From Mycobacterium sp. WUMAC-067 (GTDB lineage: Bacteria; Actinomycetota; Actinomycetes; Mycobacteriales; Mycobacteriaceae), in NCBI RefSeq assembly GCF_020217485.1, contig NZ_JAEKMI010000014.1, positions 1 through 64,000 on the forward strand: a DNA stretch of 64,000 nucleotides, read 5' to 3'. A program made the translations under genes and the position numbers. This document shows, piece by piece, positions 19,610-30,298 of the stretch. Within the stretch, counting starts at the first letter, position 1. Each line of letters starts with the position of its first letter. The notes under the pieces are model-generated. The model searched no databases. It was given only the letters and a program-made list of their open reading frames with translations, and had not been told where the DNA came from.

Positions 19610-20320
19610 ATGGGCGGCATGGACACAGGAGCTAGCTCACCGCGGGTCTTGGTCGTCGACGACGACTCCGATGTGCTCGCGTCGCTGGAACGTGGCCTGC
19701 GGCTGTCCGGATTCGAGGTGTCGACCGCGGTCGATGGCGCCGAGGCATTGCGCAGCGCCACCGAGACGCGGCCGGACGCGATCGTGCTCGACATCAACAT
19801 GCCGGTGCTGGACGGCGTCAGCGTCGTCACCGCGCTGCGCGCCATGGACAACGACGTCCCGGTCTGCGTGCTGTCGGCCCGCAGCTCGGTCGACGACCGG
19901 GTGGCGGGCCTGGAGGCCGGGGCCGACGACTACCTGGTCAAACCGTTCGTGCTGGCCGAGCTGGTAGCGCGGGTCAAGGCGCTGCTGCGGCGCCGCGGCG
20001 CCACCGCCACCTCCTCCTCGGAAACCATCACGGTGGGGCCGCTGGAAGTCGACATCCCGGGCCGTCGTGCCCGCGTCAACGGCGTCGACGTCGACCTGAC
20101 CAAGCGGGAATTCGACCTGCTGGCGGTGCTGGCCGAACACAAGACCGCGGTCTTGTCCCGCGCGCAGCTGCTCGAGCTGGTGTGGGGTTATGACTTCGCC
20201 GCCGACACCAACGTCGTCGACGTCTTCATCGGATACCTGCGCCGCAAGCTGGAGGCCAACGGTGGGCCCCGGCTACTGCACACCGTGCGCGGAGTGGGAT
20301 TCGTGCTGCGCATGCAGTAA
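19610..20320 (+). CDS. prrA: Response regulator PrrA (OmpR family)
   Basis: The 236-residue protein has a receiver domain with the acidic pocket (VVDDDSD), phospho-acceptor Asp61 ([11 protein letters not shown]), the conserved Ser (VLSARSS) and Lys (YLVKPF). A winged-helix DNA-binding domain follows ([19 protein letters not shown] ... [13 protein letters not shown]). It is nearly identical to M. tuberculosis PrrA, which is essential and controls respiration, nitrogen and early intracellular adaptation. It forms an operon with the kinase prrB 15 bp downstream. An alternative ATG at 19619 would remove three residues. Confidence 0.96.
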   Translation: MGGMDTGASSPRVLVVDDDSDVLASLERGLRLSGFEVSTAVDGAEALRSATETRPDAIVLDINMPVLDGVSVVTALRAMDNDVPVCVLSARSSVDDRVAGLEAGADDYLVKPFVLAELVARVKALLRRRGATATSSSETITVGPLEVDIPGRRARVNGVDVDLTKREFDLLAVLAEHKTAVLSRAQLLELVWGYDFAADTNVVDVFIGYLRRKLEANGGPRLLHTVRGVGFVLRMQ

Positions 20321-20335
20321 CCCGGGCGAGCGGCC

Positions 20336-21673
20336 ATGAACATCCTGTCCCGGATCCTGACCCGTACGCCGTCGTTACGGGCCCGGGTCGCGGTCGCGAC
20401 CGCGATCGGCACCGCCATCGTGGTGGTGATCGCGGGGGCGGTCGTGTGGTTCGGCATCACCAGCGCCTGGAAAGAGCGCCTGGACCGGCGCCTGGACGAG
20501 GCGGCGGGCTTCGCCATCCCCTTCCTGCCGCGCGGGCTCGACGACATCCCGCGTGCTCCCCACGATCAGGACACCGTGATCACCGTCCGGCGCGACGGCC
20601 AGGTCAAGTCCAACTCGGACGTCACGCTGCCGCCGCTGGACGTGGGCTATGCCGACACCTACATCAACGGCGTGCGCTATCGCGTCCGAACCTTGGAGGT
20701 CGCGACGCCGCAGCCGGCGACGGTGGCAGTGGGTGCGACGTATTACGACACGATCGCCCAGACCAACAACCTGCATCGCCGGGTGATCCTGATCTGCGCG
20801 CTGTCGATCGGCGCGGCGGCGGTATTCGCTTGGCTCCTGGCGGCTTTCGCGGTCCGGCCGTTCAAGCGCCTGGCCCAGCAAGCCCGCTCGATCGACGCCG
20901 ACGAGCGGCCACAGGTGGCGGTGCGCGGCGCCACCGAGGCGGTCGAGGTCGCCGAGGCCATGCGGGGCATGCTGCAGCGCATCTGGAAGGAGCAGGACCG
21001 GACCAAGGAGGCGCTCGCCTCCGCGCGCGACTTCGCCGCCGTGTCCTCGCACGAGTTGCGCACTCCGCTGACCGCGATGCGCACCAACCTCGAGGTGCTG
21101 TCCACCCTGGACATGCCGGACGAACAACGCAAAGAGGTGCTGGGCGACGTCATCCGCACCCAGTCGCGCATCGAGGCCACGCTGAGCGCCCTCGAGCGGC
21201 TGGCCCAGGGCGAACTGTCGACGTCCGACGATCACGTGCCGGTCGACATCACCGAGCTGCTCGACCGGGCCGCCCACGACGCCATGCGGATCTATCCCGG
21301 TGTCGACGTCTCGCTGGTGCCGTCGCCCACCTGCATCATCGTGGGGTTGCCGGCCGGGTTGCGCCTCACCGTCGACAACGCGATCGCCAATGCCGTCAAG
21401 CACGGCGGCGCCACGCGCGTTGAGCTGTCGGCGGTCAGCTCGCGCGCCGGCGTGGAGATCACCGTCGACGACAACGGGCGCGGCGTGCCGGAGGACGAGC
21501 GTCAGGTGGTGTTCGCCCGGTTCTCCCGCGGATCGACGGCGTCGCATTCCGGGTCGGGCCTGGGATTGGCCTTGGTGGCCCAGCAGGCCCAGCTGCACGG
21601 CGGGACCGCCGCGCTGGAAAGCAGCCCGCTGGGTGGTGCGCGGTTGGTGCTGCGGCTCCCCGGCCCCAGTTAG
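20336..21673 (+). CDS. prrB: Sensor histidine kinase PrrB
   Basis: The 445-residue membrane kinase has a first transmembrane helix at about residues 18-40, a short extracytoplasmic loop, and a second helix at ~147-168. A HAMP linker follows (FAVRPFKRLAQQARSID). The dimerisation/phosphoacceptor motif SSHELRTPLTAMR has His at about residue 239. The ATPase domain has N-box DNAIANAVKHGG, DDNGRGVP and GSGLGLALV. It phosphorylates PrrA. The extracellular loop is moderately small; the signal is unknown. In M. tuberculosis the arfABC (ompATb) operon lies just beyond this gene, but here the next gene starts after 53 bp. Confidence 0.95.
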   Translation: MNILSRILTRTPSLRARVAVATAIGTAIVVVIAGAVVWFGITSAWKERLDRRLDEAAGFAIPFLPRGLDDIPRAPHDQDTVITVRRDGQVKSNSDVTLPPLDVGYADTYINGVRYRVRTLEVATPQPATVAVGATYYDTIAQTNNLHRRVILICALSIGAAAVFAWLLAAFAVRPFKRLAQQARSIDADERPQVAVRGATEAVEVAEAMRGMLQRIWKEQDRTKEALASARDFAAVSSHELRTPLTAMRTNLEVLSTLDMPDEQRKEVLGDVIRTQSRIEATLSALERLAQGELSTSDDHVPVDITELLDRAAHDAMRIYPGVDVSLVPSPTCIIVGLPAGLRLTVDNAIANAVKHGGATRVELSAVSSRAGVEITVDDNGRGVPEDERQVVFARFSRGSTASHSGSGLGLALVAQQAQLHGGTAALESSPLGGARLVLRLPGPS

Positions 21674-21726
21674 CCGCTGGCCGTCGGCGGCTATCAGCCC
21701 GCTTGCGCGTCGGGCAGACTGGAGCG

Positions 21727-21990
21727 ATGGCCAACGGCAGCAAACCCACCGACAACGACACCCTGGCACACATCCGCGACCTCGTCGCCGAGGAGAAGGC
21801 GCTGCGGGCCCAACTGCAGCGCGGTGACATCGACACGTCGGAGGAACACGACCGCCTTCGGCGCATGGAGATCGAACTCGACCAATGCTGGGATCTGCTG
21901 CGGCAGCGCCGGGCGCTCCGCGAGAGCGGCGGTGACCCACGCGAGGCGGAGGTGCGACCGCCCGACGAGGTCGAGGGCTACCTGAGCTGA
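21727..21990 (+). CDS. DUF2630 family small protein (Rv0898c-like)
   Basis: The 87-residue hydrophilic helical protein has the DUF2630 pattern: HIRDLVAEEKALRAQL, then EEHDRLRRMEIELDQCWDLLRQRRALRE. The ATG at 21727 follows a GGAGCG ribosome site. Function is unknown. Its stop TGA at 21988-21990 overlaps a CTG (CTGA) that is the best candidate start of the downstream oxidoreductase, so the two are likely co-translated. Confidence 0.85.
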   Translation: MANGSKPTDNDTLAHIRDLVAEEKALRAQLQRGDIDTSEEHDRLRRMEIELDQCWDLLRQRRALRESGGDPREAEVRPPDEVEGYLS

Positions 21991-23588
21991 GCGGCCAGGC
22001 GGCGGGCGTCGACGCGGTAGACGTCGTCGTCGTCGGAGGCGGGCACAACGGCCTCGTCGCGGCGGCCTATCTGGCCCGGGCGGGCCTGCGGGTGCGCCTG
22101 CTGGAACGGCTGGAACAGACCGGCGGCGCGGCCATCTCGGCGCAACCCTTCGACGGCGTCGGCGTCCGGGTCTCGCGCTACTCCTACCTGGTCAGCTTGC
22201 TGCCGAGCCGCATCGTGGAGGACCTGGGCGCGGGGGTTCGGCTGGCGCGACGGCCCTTTTCGTCGTACACGCCCGACCCGGCCACCGGCGGCCGCGGCGG
22301 ACTGCTGATCGGGGCGACCGGTAACACCTTCGCCGCCATCGGCGCGGCCGACGACGCCCCCGGCTTCGCCGCCTTCTACCAGCGCTGCCGGCTGGTGACC
22401 GAACGGCTGTGGCCGACACTGCTCGAACCGCTGCGCAGCCGCGGGCAGGCCCGCCGCCGCGTCGTGGAAAGCAACGACCCCCGCGCGGCGGCGGCCTGGG
22501 AAGCCATGATCGAGGAACCGATCGGCGGGGCCATCGCCGGCGCGGTGGGCAACGATCTGGTCCGCGGGGTGATGGCCACCGACGCCCTCATCGGCACCTT
22601 CGCCCGCCTCGACGATCCGTCGTTGACGCAGAACGTCTGCTTCTTGTACCACGTGCTCGGCGGTGGCACCGGGGACTGGGACGTGCCGATCGGCGGGATG
22701 GGCGCGCTGACCACCGCCCTGGCCACGGCGGCCGTCGGCCACGGCACCGAAATCATCAGCGGCGCAGACGTTTACGCCGTCGACCCGAGCGGTGAAGTGC
22801 GCTATCGCATCGGCGAGCGAGAGCGGCGGGTCCGGGCCCGGTTCGTCCTCGCCGGCATCACGCCCACCGTGCTGGCCGGGCTACTCGGCGAAGAACCGCC
22901 ACCGGCGGCCGGCGGCGCGCAGGTCAAGGTCAACATGGTGCTGCGGCGACTGCCCCGCCTACGCGACCGCGGCGTCACACCCGAGCAGGCCTTCGCCGGA
23001 ACCTTTCACGTCAACGAGACCTGGACGCAACTGGATACCGCCTACGCGCAGGCGGCCGCGGGGCGAGCGCCGAATCCCCTGCCGTGCGAAGCGTATTGCC
23101 ACTCGCTGACCGACCCCAGCATCCTGTCCGACGACCTACGCGGCTCGGGCGCCCAGACGATGACGGTGTTCGGCCTGCACACCCCGCACGCGCTGTTCGA
23201 CGACGCCGACCCCGACGCGCTGCGCGACCAGCTGACCGACAGGGTGCTGGCGTCGCTGAATTCCGTTCTGGCCGAACCGATTCAAGAGCTGCTGTTGCAC
23301 GATGCGCACGGGCGCCCGTGCATCGAGACGACGACCACATCGGACCTCGAGCGCGCCCTGCGCATGAGCGGCGGCCACATTTTCCACGGCGGGCTGTGCT
23401 GGCCGTTCGCCGACGATGACGAGCCGCTGGACACCCCGGCGCGGCGATGGGGCGTGGCCACCACTCACCAACGAATCATGTTGTGCGGCTCGGGCGCTCG
23501 CCGCGGCGGGGCGGTGTCGGGCATCGGCGGGCACAACGCTGCGATGGCAGTGCTCGCCTCCCTCGCGAGCAGACATAGAATCGCATAA
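21987..23588 (+). CDS. FAD-dependent phytoene-desaturase-like oxidoreductase (Rv0897c-like)
   Basis: The frame encodes a dinucleotide-binding fingerprint [21 protein letters not shown] at the N terminus. An amine-oxidase/phytoene-dehydrogenase-type body follows, with a C-terminal FAD-contact region [20 protein letters not shown]. No ATG, GTG or TTG occurs in frame between the upstream stop at 21933-21935 and a GTG at 22092, and the latter is already past the fingerprint. CTG at 21987 overlaps the previous stop (CTGA) and follows GAGGG, so it is the likely start, giving 533 residues. Otherwise the native start codon has been lost by mutation. Substrate unknown, but a lipid or carotenoid alkene is plausible. 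Confidence 0.75.
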   Translation: MSGQAAGVDAVDVVVVGGGHNGLVAAAYLARAGLRVRLLERLEQTGGAAISAQPFDGVGVRVSRYSYLVSLLPSRIVEDLGAGVRLARRPFSSYTPDPATGGRGGLLIGATGNTFAAIGAADDAPGFAAFYQRCRLVTERLWPTLLEPLRSRGQARRRVVESNDPRAAAAWEAMIEEPIGGAIAGAVGNDLVRGVMATDALIGTFARLDDPSLTQNVCFLYHVLGGGTGDWDVPIGGMGALTTALATAAVGHGTEIISGADVYAVDPSGEVRYRIGERERRVRARFVLAGITPTVLAGLLGEEPPPAAGGAQVKVNMVLRRLPRLRDRGVTPEQAFAGTFHVNETWTQLDTAYAQAAAGRAPNPLPCEAYCHSLTDPSILSDDLRGSGAQTMTVFGLHTPHALFDDADPDALRDQLTDRVLASLNSVLAEPIQELLLHDAHGRPCIETTTTSDLERALRMSGGHIFHGGLCWPFADDDEPLDTPARRWGVATTHQRIMLCGSGARRGGAVSGIGGHNAAMAVLASLASRHRIA

Positions 23589-23624
23589 ATCCCGCCGCCC
23601 GCAGGCGATTCTGCGTCTGCTCGG
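23565..23624. repeat. Imperfect inverted repeat, same family as 19507-19566
   Basis: The left arm GCGAGCAGACATAGAATCGC(A) at 23565-23585 and the right arm at 23604-23624 (core GCGATTCTGCGTCTGCTCG) match with a few changes. The left arm supplies the last codons and runs up to the stop of the phytoene-desaturase-like gene. The right arm ends nine bases before the gltA2 stop. It therefore sits exactly between two convergent genes, as a bidirectional terminator would. Confidence 0.8.
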
Positions 23625-23632
23625 CAGGGAAA

Positions 23633-24928
<1,296 letters not shown>

Positions 24929-25199
24929 GAGAACCCCTTCGTGCTTCCGGCTGATACGGCTGCCCCCTGACTTGGGTGCTTACAGCTGAAGGTAGTCGTT
25001 ATGGCGACGAGGCGCCCGTCCGGGGTCGGGTCTACGAACCTTCCTTAAGCTTTCATCAGGTAGCGCGGTGACCGTCCCGGCGGCTCGTGACTTTCGCCAC
25101 TGCGCGCCCGGCGCTCGCCCGCGGGTGCGACGCGATCCGCCGAAGCGCAGACCGCAACGGGTTCACCCGCACCGCCCTTGCCCGGGCAAGCGGCGGCCA

Positions 25200-26099
25200 T
25201 CACCCCGTCGTGGACATCGGTTCAGCCAGCCCGAAGACGTGAGCGGCGTTGTCATGTAACACCTTTCGCAGCCACACGTCGTCGACGCCAGGCAGCCGGG
25301 TGAGGACTTGGATCGCGTCGAGGTAGCCATACGGGATGTTGGGAAAGTCGCTCCCGAAGAGTATGCGGTCGGCGAGGTCGCGAAGCCGTCCGTACTCGGC
25401 GGGCGGGAACGGCATGGCCTCCTCGATGAACGGGGTGAACGCCATGGTGGTGTCGAGGCGCACGTCGTCGTACCGATCGGCCAGGTCGAGGAAGCCCGTG
25501 TACTCGGGCATGCCCAGGTGGGCAACGATCAACCGCAGGTGGGGATGGCGCGCGAGCAGGGCGGCGACGGGCGCGACGCCGGTGTGGTCGCCGGGGACGG
25601 GACCCGAGCCGCAGTGGATGACGACGGGGATTGCGGCGTCTTCGATGAGGCCCCAGGCGCCGTCGAGCAGCGGGTCGGTGGGGCTGTATCGGCCGACCTG
25701 AATGTGGGCCTTGAACACTCGGGCGCCCGAGGCGATGGCCTGACCCACGTAGTCCTTTACACCCGGTTCGGGGTACAGCGTCGCGGTGTGCAGGCAGTCG
25801 GGCGTCGTCGCCGCGAACGATCTCGCCCACTGGTTCAACCAGGCCGCCATGTGCGGCTTGTGCGGATAGATCAGCGACGTGAACGCCCGGGCCCCAAAGC
25901 CCCGGAGGGTCCGCAGGCGCTGTTGTTCGTCGCTGCGGTAGGCGATCGGCCAATGCCGTCCCACCAGCGGACCGGCATCATCGAAGTATCGCCACACCTT
26001 GTCCATCACCGACTTGGGCATGAAATGCGTGTGCACGTCGACGATGCCTGGCAGCCCGAGCGACTTCGTGAGCCGGCGCACCGATTCCGTTTCGTCCAT
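25200..26099 (-). CDS. Amidohydrolase-family TIM-barrel protein
   Basis: The 299-residue protein shows amidohydrolase-2 metal-site motifs: VDVHTHFMP near the N terminus, FKAHIQV, VVIHCGSGP, IVAHLGMPEY and LFGSDFPN with the conserved Asp. Related enzymes are metal-dependent decarboxylases or lactonases. It stands between gltA2 and pdxH. This is a place where, from memory, M. tuberculosis carries Rv0890c-Rv0895 instead, so the locus has been rearranged in one lineage. Substrate is unknown. Confidence 0.8.
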   Translation of the reverse strand: MDETESVRRLTKSLGLPGIVDVHTHFMPKSVMDKVWRYFDDAGPLVGRHWPIAYRSDEQQRLRTLRGFGARAFTSLIYPHKPHMAAWLNQWARSFAATTPDCLHTATLYPEPGVKDYVGQAIASGARVFKAHIQVGRYSPTDPLLDGAWGLIEDAAIPVVIHCGSGPVPGDHTGVAPVAALLARHPHLRLIVAHLGMPEYTGFLDLADRYDDVRLDTTMAFTPFIEEAMPFPPAEYGRLRDLADRILFGSDFPNIPYGYLDAIQVLTRLPGVDDVWLRKVLHDNAAHVFGLAEPMSTTG

Positions 26100-26129
26100 C
26101 GCCAGCCAAGTTAGCCGCCGGTCGGCGCG

Positions 26130-26804
26130 CTACGGCTGGAGGCGCTCGACGCGATCGCCGCTGACCCGGATGCGGTTATGCAAGCGGTTTTCCCGTCCCT
26201 GCCAGAACTCGACCACCTCCGGCGCGATGAGATAGCCGCCCCAGCCCGGCGGCACCGGAACCTGGTCGCGGTCGGCGAAGCGCGCGGTCACCTCCGCCAG
26301 CTGGCCCAGCAGGGCCGCCCGCGAGGCGATCGGGTGCGACTGATGCGAGGCCCAGGCGCCCAGCTGTGACCCGCGCGGCCGTTTCGACCAGTAGTCCTCG
26401 GTGGCCTCCGCGGTGACCTTGCGCACCGGGCCGCGGACGTGGACCTGGCGGCCGAGCTGGTACCAGGGAAACGTCACCGCGGCGTACGGCGTCGCGGCCA
26501 GATCGTCGCCCTTGGCCGAGCCATAGTTGGTGAAAAAGGTGATTCCGGTCTCGTCGATGCTCTTGCACAGCACCGACCGGCTGGCCGGCCGGCCGTCGGC
26601 GGTGACGGTGGCCAGCACCATCGCGTTGGGCTCGGCGACACCCGCTGCCTCGGCGTCGTCGATCCATCTGCGCAACAACGAAACCCAACCGTCGGCGAGC
26701 CAGTCCGCGTCGAGGTCTGGACTGCCGTCCTTCTCCACCGATCCGTATTCCACACGCATTCTTTGCAGGTGCTCTTTTCCTGGCTCGGGGTCTCGTCCTG
26801 CCAT
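26130..26804 (-). CDS. pdxH: Pyridoxamine 5'-phosphate oxidase PdxH
   Basis: The 224-residue protein has the FMN-binding split-barrel features of Pdx[64 protein letters not shown] and the signature [19 protein letters not shown]. It oxidises pyridoxine/pyridoxamine phosphate to PLP. The start at 26804 gives the same length as the M. tuberculosis enzyme. It is divergent from citA across 72 bp containing a 16-bp palindrome. Confidence 0.95.
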   Translation of the reverse strand: MAGRDPEPGKEHLQRMRVEYGSVEKDGSPDLDADWLADGWVSLLRRWIDDAEAAGVAEPNAMVLATVTADGRPASRSVLCKSIDETGITFFTNYGSAKGDDLAATPYAAVTFPWYQLGRQVHVRGPVRKVTAEATEDYWSKRPRGSQLGAWASHQSHPIASRAALLGQLAEVTARFADRDQVPVPPGWGGYLIAPEVVEFWQGRENRLHNRIRVSGDRVERLQP

Positions 26805-26813
26805 CGCGTCCAC

Positions 26814-26842
26814 GCTACCGGCGCTTGCTACCGGCCGGTAGC
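26814..26842. promoter_or_regulatory. Palindromic candidate operator between pdxH and citA
   Basis: GCTACCGGCCGGTAGC at 26827-26842 is a perfect 16-bp palindrome. Its half-site GCTACCGGC is repeated directly at 26814-26822, 13 bp upstream. The cluster occupies the 72-bp gap between the divergent starts, the right place for a shared regulator. The regulator is not encoded next to it and is unknown. Confidence 0.5.
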
Positions 26843-26876
26843 GTCGGCCCGAGCGGGGGGTGCGAGAATTTTCGGC

Positions 26877-27998
26877 ATGACTGTGGTCCCAGAAGACTTT
26901 GTCCCCGGACTGGAAGGCGTCGTGGCCTTCACCACCGAAATCGCCGAACCGGATAAAGACGGCGGCGCGCTGCGCTACCGCGGTGTCGACATCGAAGACC
27001 TGGTGGGTCAGCACGTCACCTTCGGCGACGTATGGGCGTTGCTGGTCGACGGCAAGTTCGGCCACGGGCTGCCGCCCGCCGAGCCGTTCCCGCTGCCCAT
27101 CCACACCGGTGACGTGCGCGTCGACGTGCAGGCGGGCCTGGCGATGCTCGCCCCGATCTGGGGGTACAAGCCGCTGCTGGACACCGATGAGGCCACCGCC
27201 CGCAACCAGCTGGCCCGGGCGTCCGTCATGGCGCTGTCGTATGTGGCGCAGTCAGCGCGCGGTATTTATCAGCCCGCGGTGCCGCAGCGGGTGATCGACG
27301 AGTGCGAAACGGTCACTGCCCGTTTCATGACGCGCTGGCAGGGCGAGCCGGACCCGCGTCACGTCGAAGCGATTGACGCCTACTGGGTTTCGGCCGCCGA
27401 GCACGGCATGAACGCCTCGACGTTCACCGCACGGGTCATCGCCTCCACCGGCGCCGACGTGGCCGCGGCGCTGTCCGGGGCGATCGGCGCGATGAGCGGC
27501 CCACTGCACGGCGGCGCGCCGGCGCGGGTGCTGCCGATGATCGAAGAGGTCGAGCGCACCGGCGACGCGCGCGGCCTGGTGAAGAAGATCCTGGACAGCG
27601 GCGACAAGCTGATGGGATTCGGGCACCGGGTGTACCGCGCGGAGGACCCGCGGGCGCGGGTGCTGCGCGCCACCGCCGAGCGGTTGGCCGCGCCGCGCCA
27701 CGAGGTTGCCGTCGCGCTGGAGCAGGCCGCCCTCGCCGAGCTGCGTGAGCGGCGCCCCGACCGGGCCATCGAGACCAACGTCGAGTTCTGGGCCGCGGTC
27801 ATCCTGGACTTCGCCCGGGTGCCGGCCAACATGATGCCCGCGATGTTCACCTGCGGGCGCACCGCCGGGTGGTGCGCCCACATTCTCGAGCAGAAGCGGC
27901 TCGGCAAGCTGGTCCGGCCGTCGGCGATCTACGTGGGCCCCGCCCCGCGCAGCCCGGAATCCGTCGAGGGCTGGGACCGCAGCCTCACCAACGCCTGA
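26877..27998 (+). CDS. citA: Citrate synthase CitA (type II-like, short form)
   Basis: The 373-residue protein is a second citrate synthase with the signature [33 protein letters not shown] and C-terminal [16 protein letters not shown]. It begins [19 protein letters not shown], a short N terminus lacking the long N-terminal domain of GltA2. Such paralogues can act as citrate or methylcitrate synthases, and the substrate preference is not readable here. The start at 26877 gives the same length as M. tuberculosis CitA. Confidence 0.93.
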   Translation: MTVVPEDFVPGLEGVVAFTTEIAEPDKDGGALRYRGVDIEDLVGQHVTFGDVWALLVDGKFGHGLPPAEPFPLPIHTGDVRVDVQAGLAMLAPIWGYKPLLDTDEATARNQLARASVMALSYVAQSARGIYQPAVPQRVIDECETVTARFMTRWQGEPDPRHVEAIDAYWVSAAEHGMNASTFTARVIASTGADVAAALSGAIGAMSGPLHGGAPARVLPMIEEVERTGDARGLVKKILDSGDKLMGFGHRVYRAEDPRARVLRATAERLAAPRHEVAVALEQAALAELRERRPDRAIETNVEFWAAVILDFARVPANMMPAMFTCGRTAGWCAHILEQKRLGKLVRPSAIYVGPAPRSPESVEGWDRSLTNA

Positions 27999-28133
27999 GC
28001 CCTTCCAGCTTGTCGGTACCCGGCGATTTAATGGTCGCTGTCGCGCGATGAGTTTGCGTCACCGACGCAGTCATACGTCGTGAGCCTGCCCTGCCGTGGG
28101 CAGGCGACGGAACCGATAGCAAGGAGAACCAGC

Positions 28134-28592
28134 ATGGCGATCAACATCGAACCCGCATTGTCCCCGCACCTCGTGGTCGACAATGCCGCCGCGGCAATCG
28201 ACTTCTACGTCAAGGCTTTTGGGGCCGAGGAGATTGGCCGTGTGCCGCGTCCGGACGGCAAACTGGTCCACGCCGCGGTGCGCATCAACGGCTTCACGGT
28301 GATGCTCAACGACGACTTCCCGGAGATGTGTGGCGGCAAGTCGATGACCCCGACCTCGTTGGGTGGCACCCCGGTCACGATCCACCTCACCGTCACCGAC
28401 GTCGACGCCGGCTTCCAGCGGGCGCTGGACGCCGGTGCCACCGTGGTGGCCCCGCTGGAGGACCAGTTCTGGGGCGACCGCTACGGCGTGGTCGCCGACC
28501 CGTTCGGCCACCATTGGTCGCTGGGGCAGCCGGTCCGCGAGGTCAGCATGGAAGAGATCACGGCGGCGATGTCCGGGCAGGGAGCCGGTTAG
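28134..28592 (+). CDS. VOC family protein, PhnB/glyoxalase-like (Rv0887c-like)
   Basis: The 152-residue protein has a VOC fold of the PhnB type: SPHLVVDNAAAAIDFYVKAFGAEE, HAAVRINGFTVMLNDDFPE, TIHLTVTDVDAGFQRAL and DRYGVVADPFGHHWSLGQ. The ATG at 28134 has AAGGAG at 28121-28126. The stop overlaps the fprB stop from the other strand by three bases, so the genes converge tightly. Likely a metal-binding enzyme or resistance-type protein; the substrate is unknown. Confidence 0.85.
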   Translation: MAINIEPALSPHLVVDNAAAAIDFYVKAFGAEEIGRVPRPDGKLVHAAVRINGFTVMLNDDFPEMCGGKSMTPTSLGGTPVTIHLTVTDVDAGFQRALDAGATVVAPLEDQFWGDRYGVVADPFGHHWSLGQPVREVSMEEITAAMSGQGAG

Positions 28593-30277
28593 CCGAGCAG
28601 CCGGTCCAAGAGCCGGCGTCGCGGCGGCGGCGCCGGCTCGGCGGTCGCTGCGGCCGCGAGCATCGCGGCGACGTCGGTGAACTTGTTGCGGGGCCGGCCC
28701 TCACCGCTGCCGCGCGCGATCTCCGCGGCGTCGATGGCACGCCATCCCGCCGCGTCGATGGCGTCGGGCTGGCGGGCGCGCACCAGGGCGGTCAGCGCCT
28801 CGGGCTTGGCCGCCGGATCGGTCAGGTTGCCGGCGTTGAAATCGGCGACCAGGGCCTGCACGGTCTCAAACGAGCACGACTTGTTGGTCCCGATGAACCC
28901 GCTCGGCCCCCGCTTGATCCAGCCCGCGACGTATGCGCCGGGCACCGGTGTGCCGGAGGCGGGATCGACGACGCGCCCGCCGTCGTTGGGCACCACGGCC
29001 GACGATTCGTCATAGGGAAGGCCGCGAATTGGCTTGCCGCGGTAGCCGATCGACGTCAGCACCAGACCCGTGTTCACGCGGCGCACGTCATTGGTGCCGG
29101 TGACCGAGAACTCCACACCGGAGACGCGCTGCTCCCCCAGCACACGATTCGGAGTGAGCCGGTAAGCCAGCCTGATCCGCGGGCGTGCCGCCGGCGCCGA
29201 GGCGTCGCCGAGCGTGCTCAAGATTTCCAGCTTGTTTTTCGTCAAGGCATCCGACGCCGTCGCGAGGTCGGCCGCGACCAGCTCGTGGTCGGCCGCGCTG
29301 AGCACGACCTCGGAACCGCCCGTGAGCCCGATCAGCTCGGGCAACGTGAACGCCGACTGGGCCGGGCCACGCCGGGCGGCGATCACCACCTCACGCACCG
29401 CTGAGCCGCGGAACGCCGCCAGCGCGTGGTCGGCGATATCGGTGCGGGCCAGGTCGTCGGCGTCCGCGGTGAGCACCCGGGCCACATCGAGGGCGACGTT
29501 TCCGTTGCCGATGATCACCACCCGTTCGTGGCTGAGATCGACTGGCAGATCGGCGAAGTCGGGATGACCGTTGATCCAGGCGACCAATTCGGTCGCGGTG
29601 CCGGTACCGGCCAGTCCCATGCCCTCGATGTCCAGACGGCGGTCGTCGGGCGCACCCACGGCGTACAGCACGGCGTGGTGGTGAGCCAACAGGTCGTCGT
29701 GGCTGAGGTGGTTGCCGATCTCGACGTTGAGATAGAAGCGGAAGCGCTCGTGGCCGGCGACCCGGTCGAAGAGCCGGGTGACCCTCTTGGTGTTCTGGTG
29801 ATCGGGCGCCACCCCGGCCCGCACCAGCCCGTACGGGGTGGGCAACTTCTCAAAGACGTTGACGCACACGCCGTGCTGGGTGAGTAGCTCGTCGGCGGCA
29901 TACATCGCCGCCGGACCCGATCCGACGATGGCCACGGTCAGCGGCCGGCGGCGGGCACGCACTTCGGCGGCCGGGATAACCGGGGCCAGCTTCGACGTCG
30001 GCGGAAGCTTCTCGCCCTCGGGCCGTTTCGGGTAGAAGGACGCGTTGATCTCGACGAAGGGCAGCTGCTTGGTATCCAGCCGGGTGTCGGGCGCGATGGC
30101 CCCGACCGGGCACGCGCTCACGCAGGCGCCGCAGTCCACGCAGGCCACCGGATCGATGTAGAGCATCTCCGAGGTGGCAAAGCCGGGCTCGTCCGGTGTG
30201 GGGTGAATGCAATTCACCGGACACGCGAAAACACAGGACCCGTCGTTGCAGCACGACTGGGTAATAACGTGCGGCAT
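28589..30277 (-). CDS. fprB: Ferredoxin/ferredoxin-NADP reductase FprB
   Basis: The 562-residue protein is a fusion. The N-terminal ~80 residues form a ferredoxin with two cluster motifs (CNDGSCVFACPVNCIHP and CVDCGACVSACPVGAI). The remainder is an adrenodoxin-reductase-type NADPH:ferredoxin reductase with FAD site AIVGSGPAAMYAADELL, TPYGLVRAGVAPDHQ and NADP site IIGNGNVALDVARVL. It moves electrons from NADPH to ferredoxin-dependent oxygenases or P450s. It lies 21 bp downstream of a diiron oxygenase-like gene on the same strand, an obvious candidate acceptor. Confidence 0.95.
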   Translation of the reverse strand: MPHVITQSCCNDGSCVFACPVNCIHPTPDEPGFATSEMLYIDPVACVDCGACVSACPVGAIAPDTRLDTKQLPFVEINASFYPKRPEGEKLPPTSKLAPVIPAAEVRARRRPLTVAIVGSGPAAMYAADELLTQHGVCVNVFEKLPTPYGLVRAGVAPDHQNTKRVTRLFDRVAGHERFRFYLNVEIGNHLSHDDLLAHHHAVLYAVGAPDDRRLDIEGMGLAGTGTATELVAWINGHPDFADLPVDLSHERVVIIGNGNVALDVARVLTADADDLARTDIADHALAAFRGSAVREVVIAARRGPAQSAFTLPELIGLTGGSEVVLSAADHELVAADLATASDALTKNKLEILSTLGDASAPAARPRIRLAYRLTPNRVLGEQRVSGVEFSVTGTNDVRRVNTGLVLTSIGYRGKPIRGLPYDESSAVVPNDGGRVVDPASGTPVPGAYVAGWIKRGPSGFIGTNKSCSFETVQALVADFNAGNLTDPAAKPEALTALVRARQPDAIDAAGWRAIDAAEIARGSGEGRPRNKFTDVAAMLAAAATAEPAPPPRRRLLDRLLG

Positions 30278-30298
30278 GAAACCTACAAACCGGACCCG

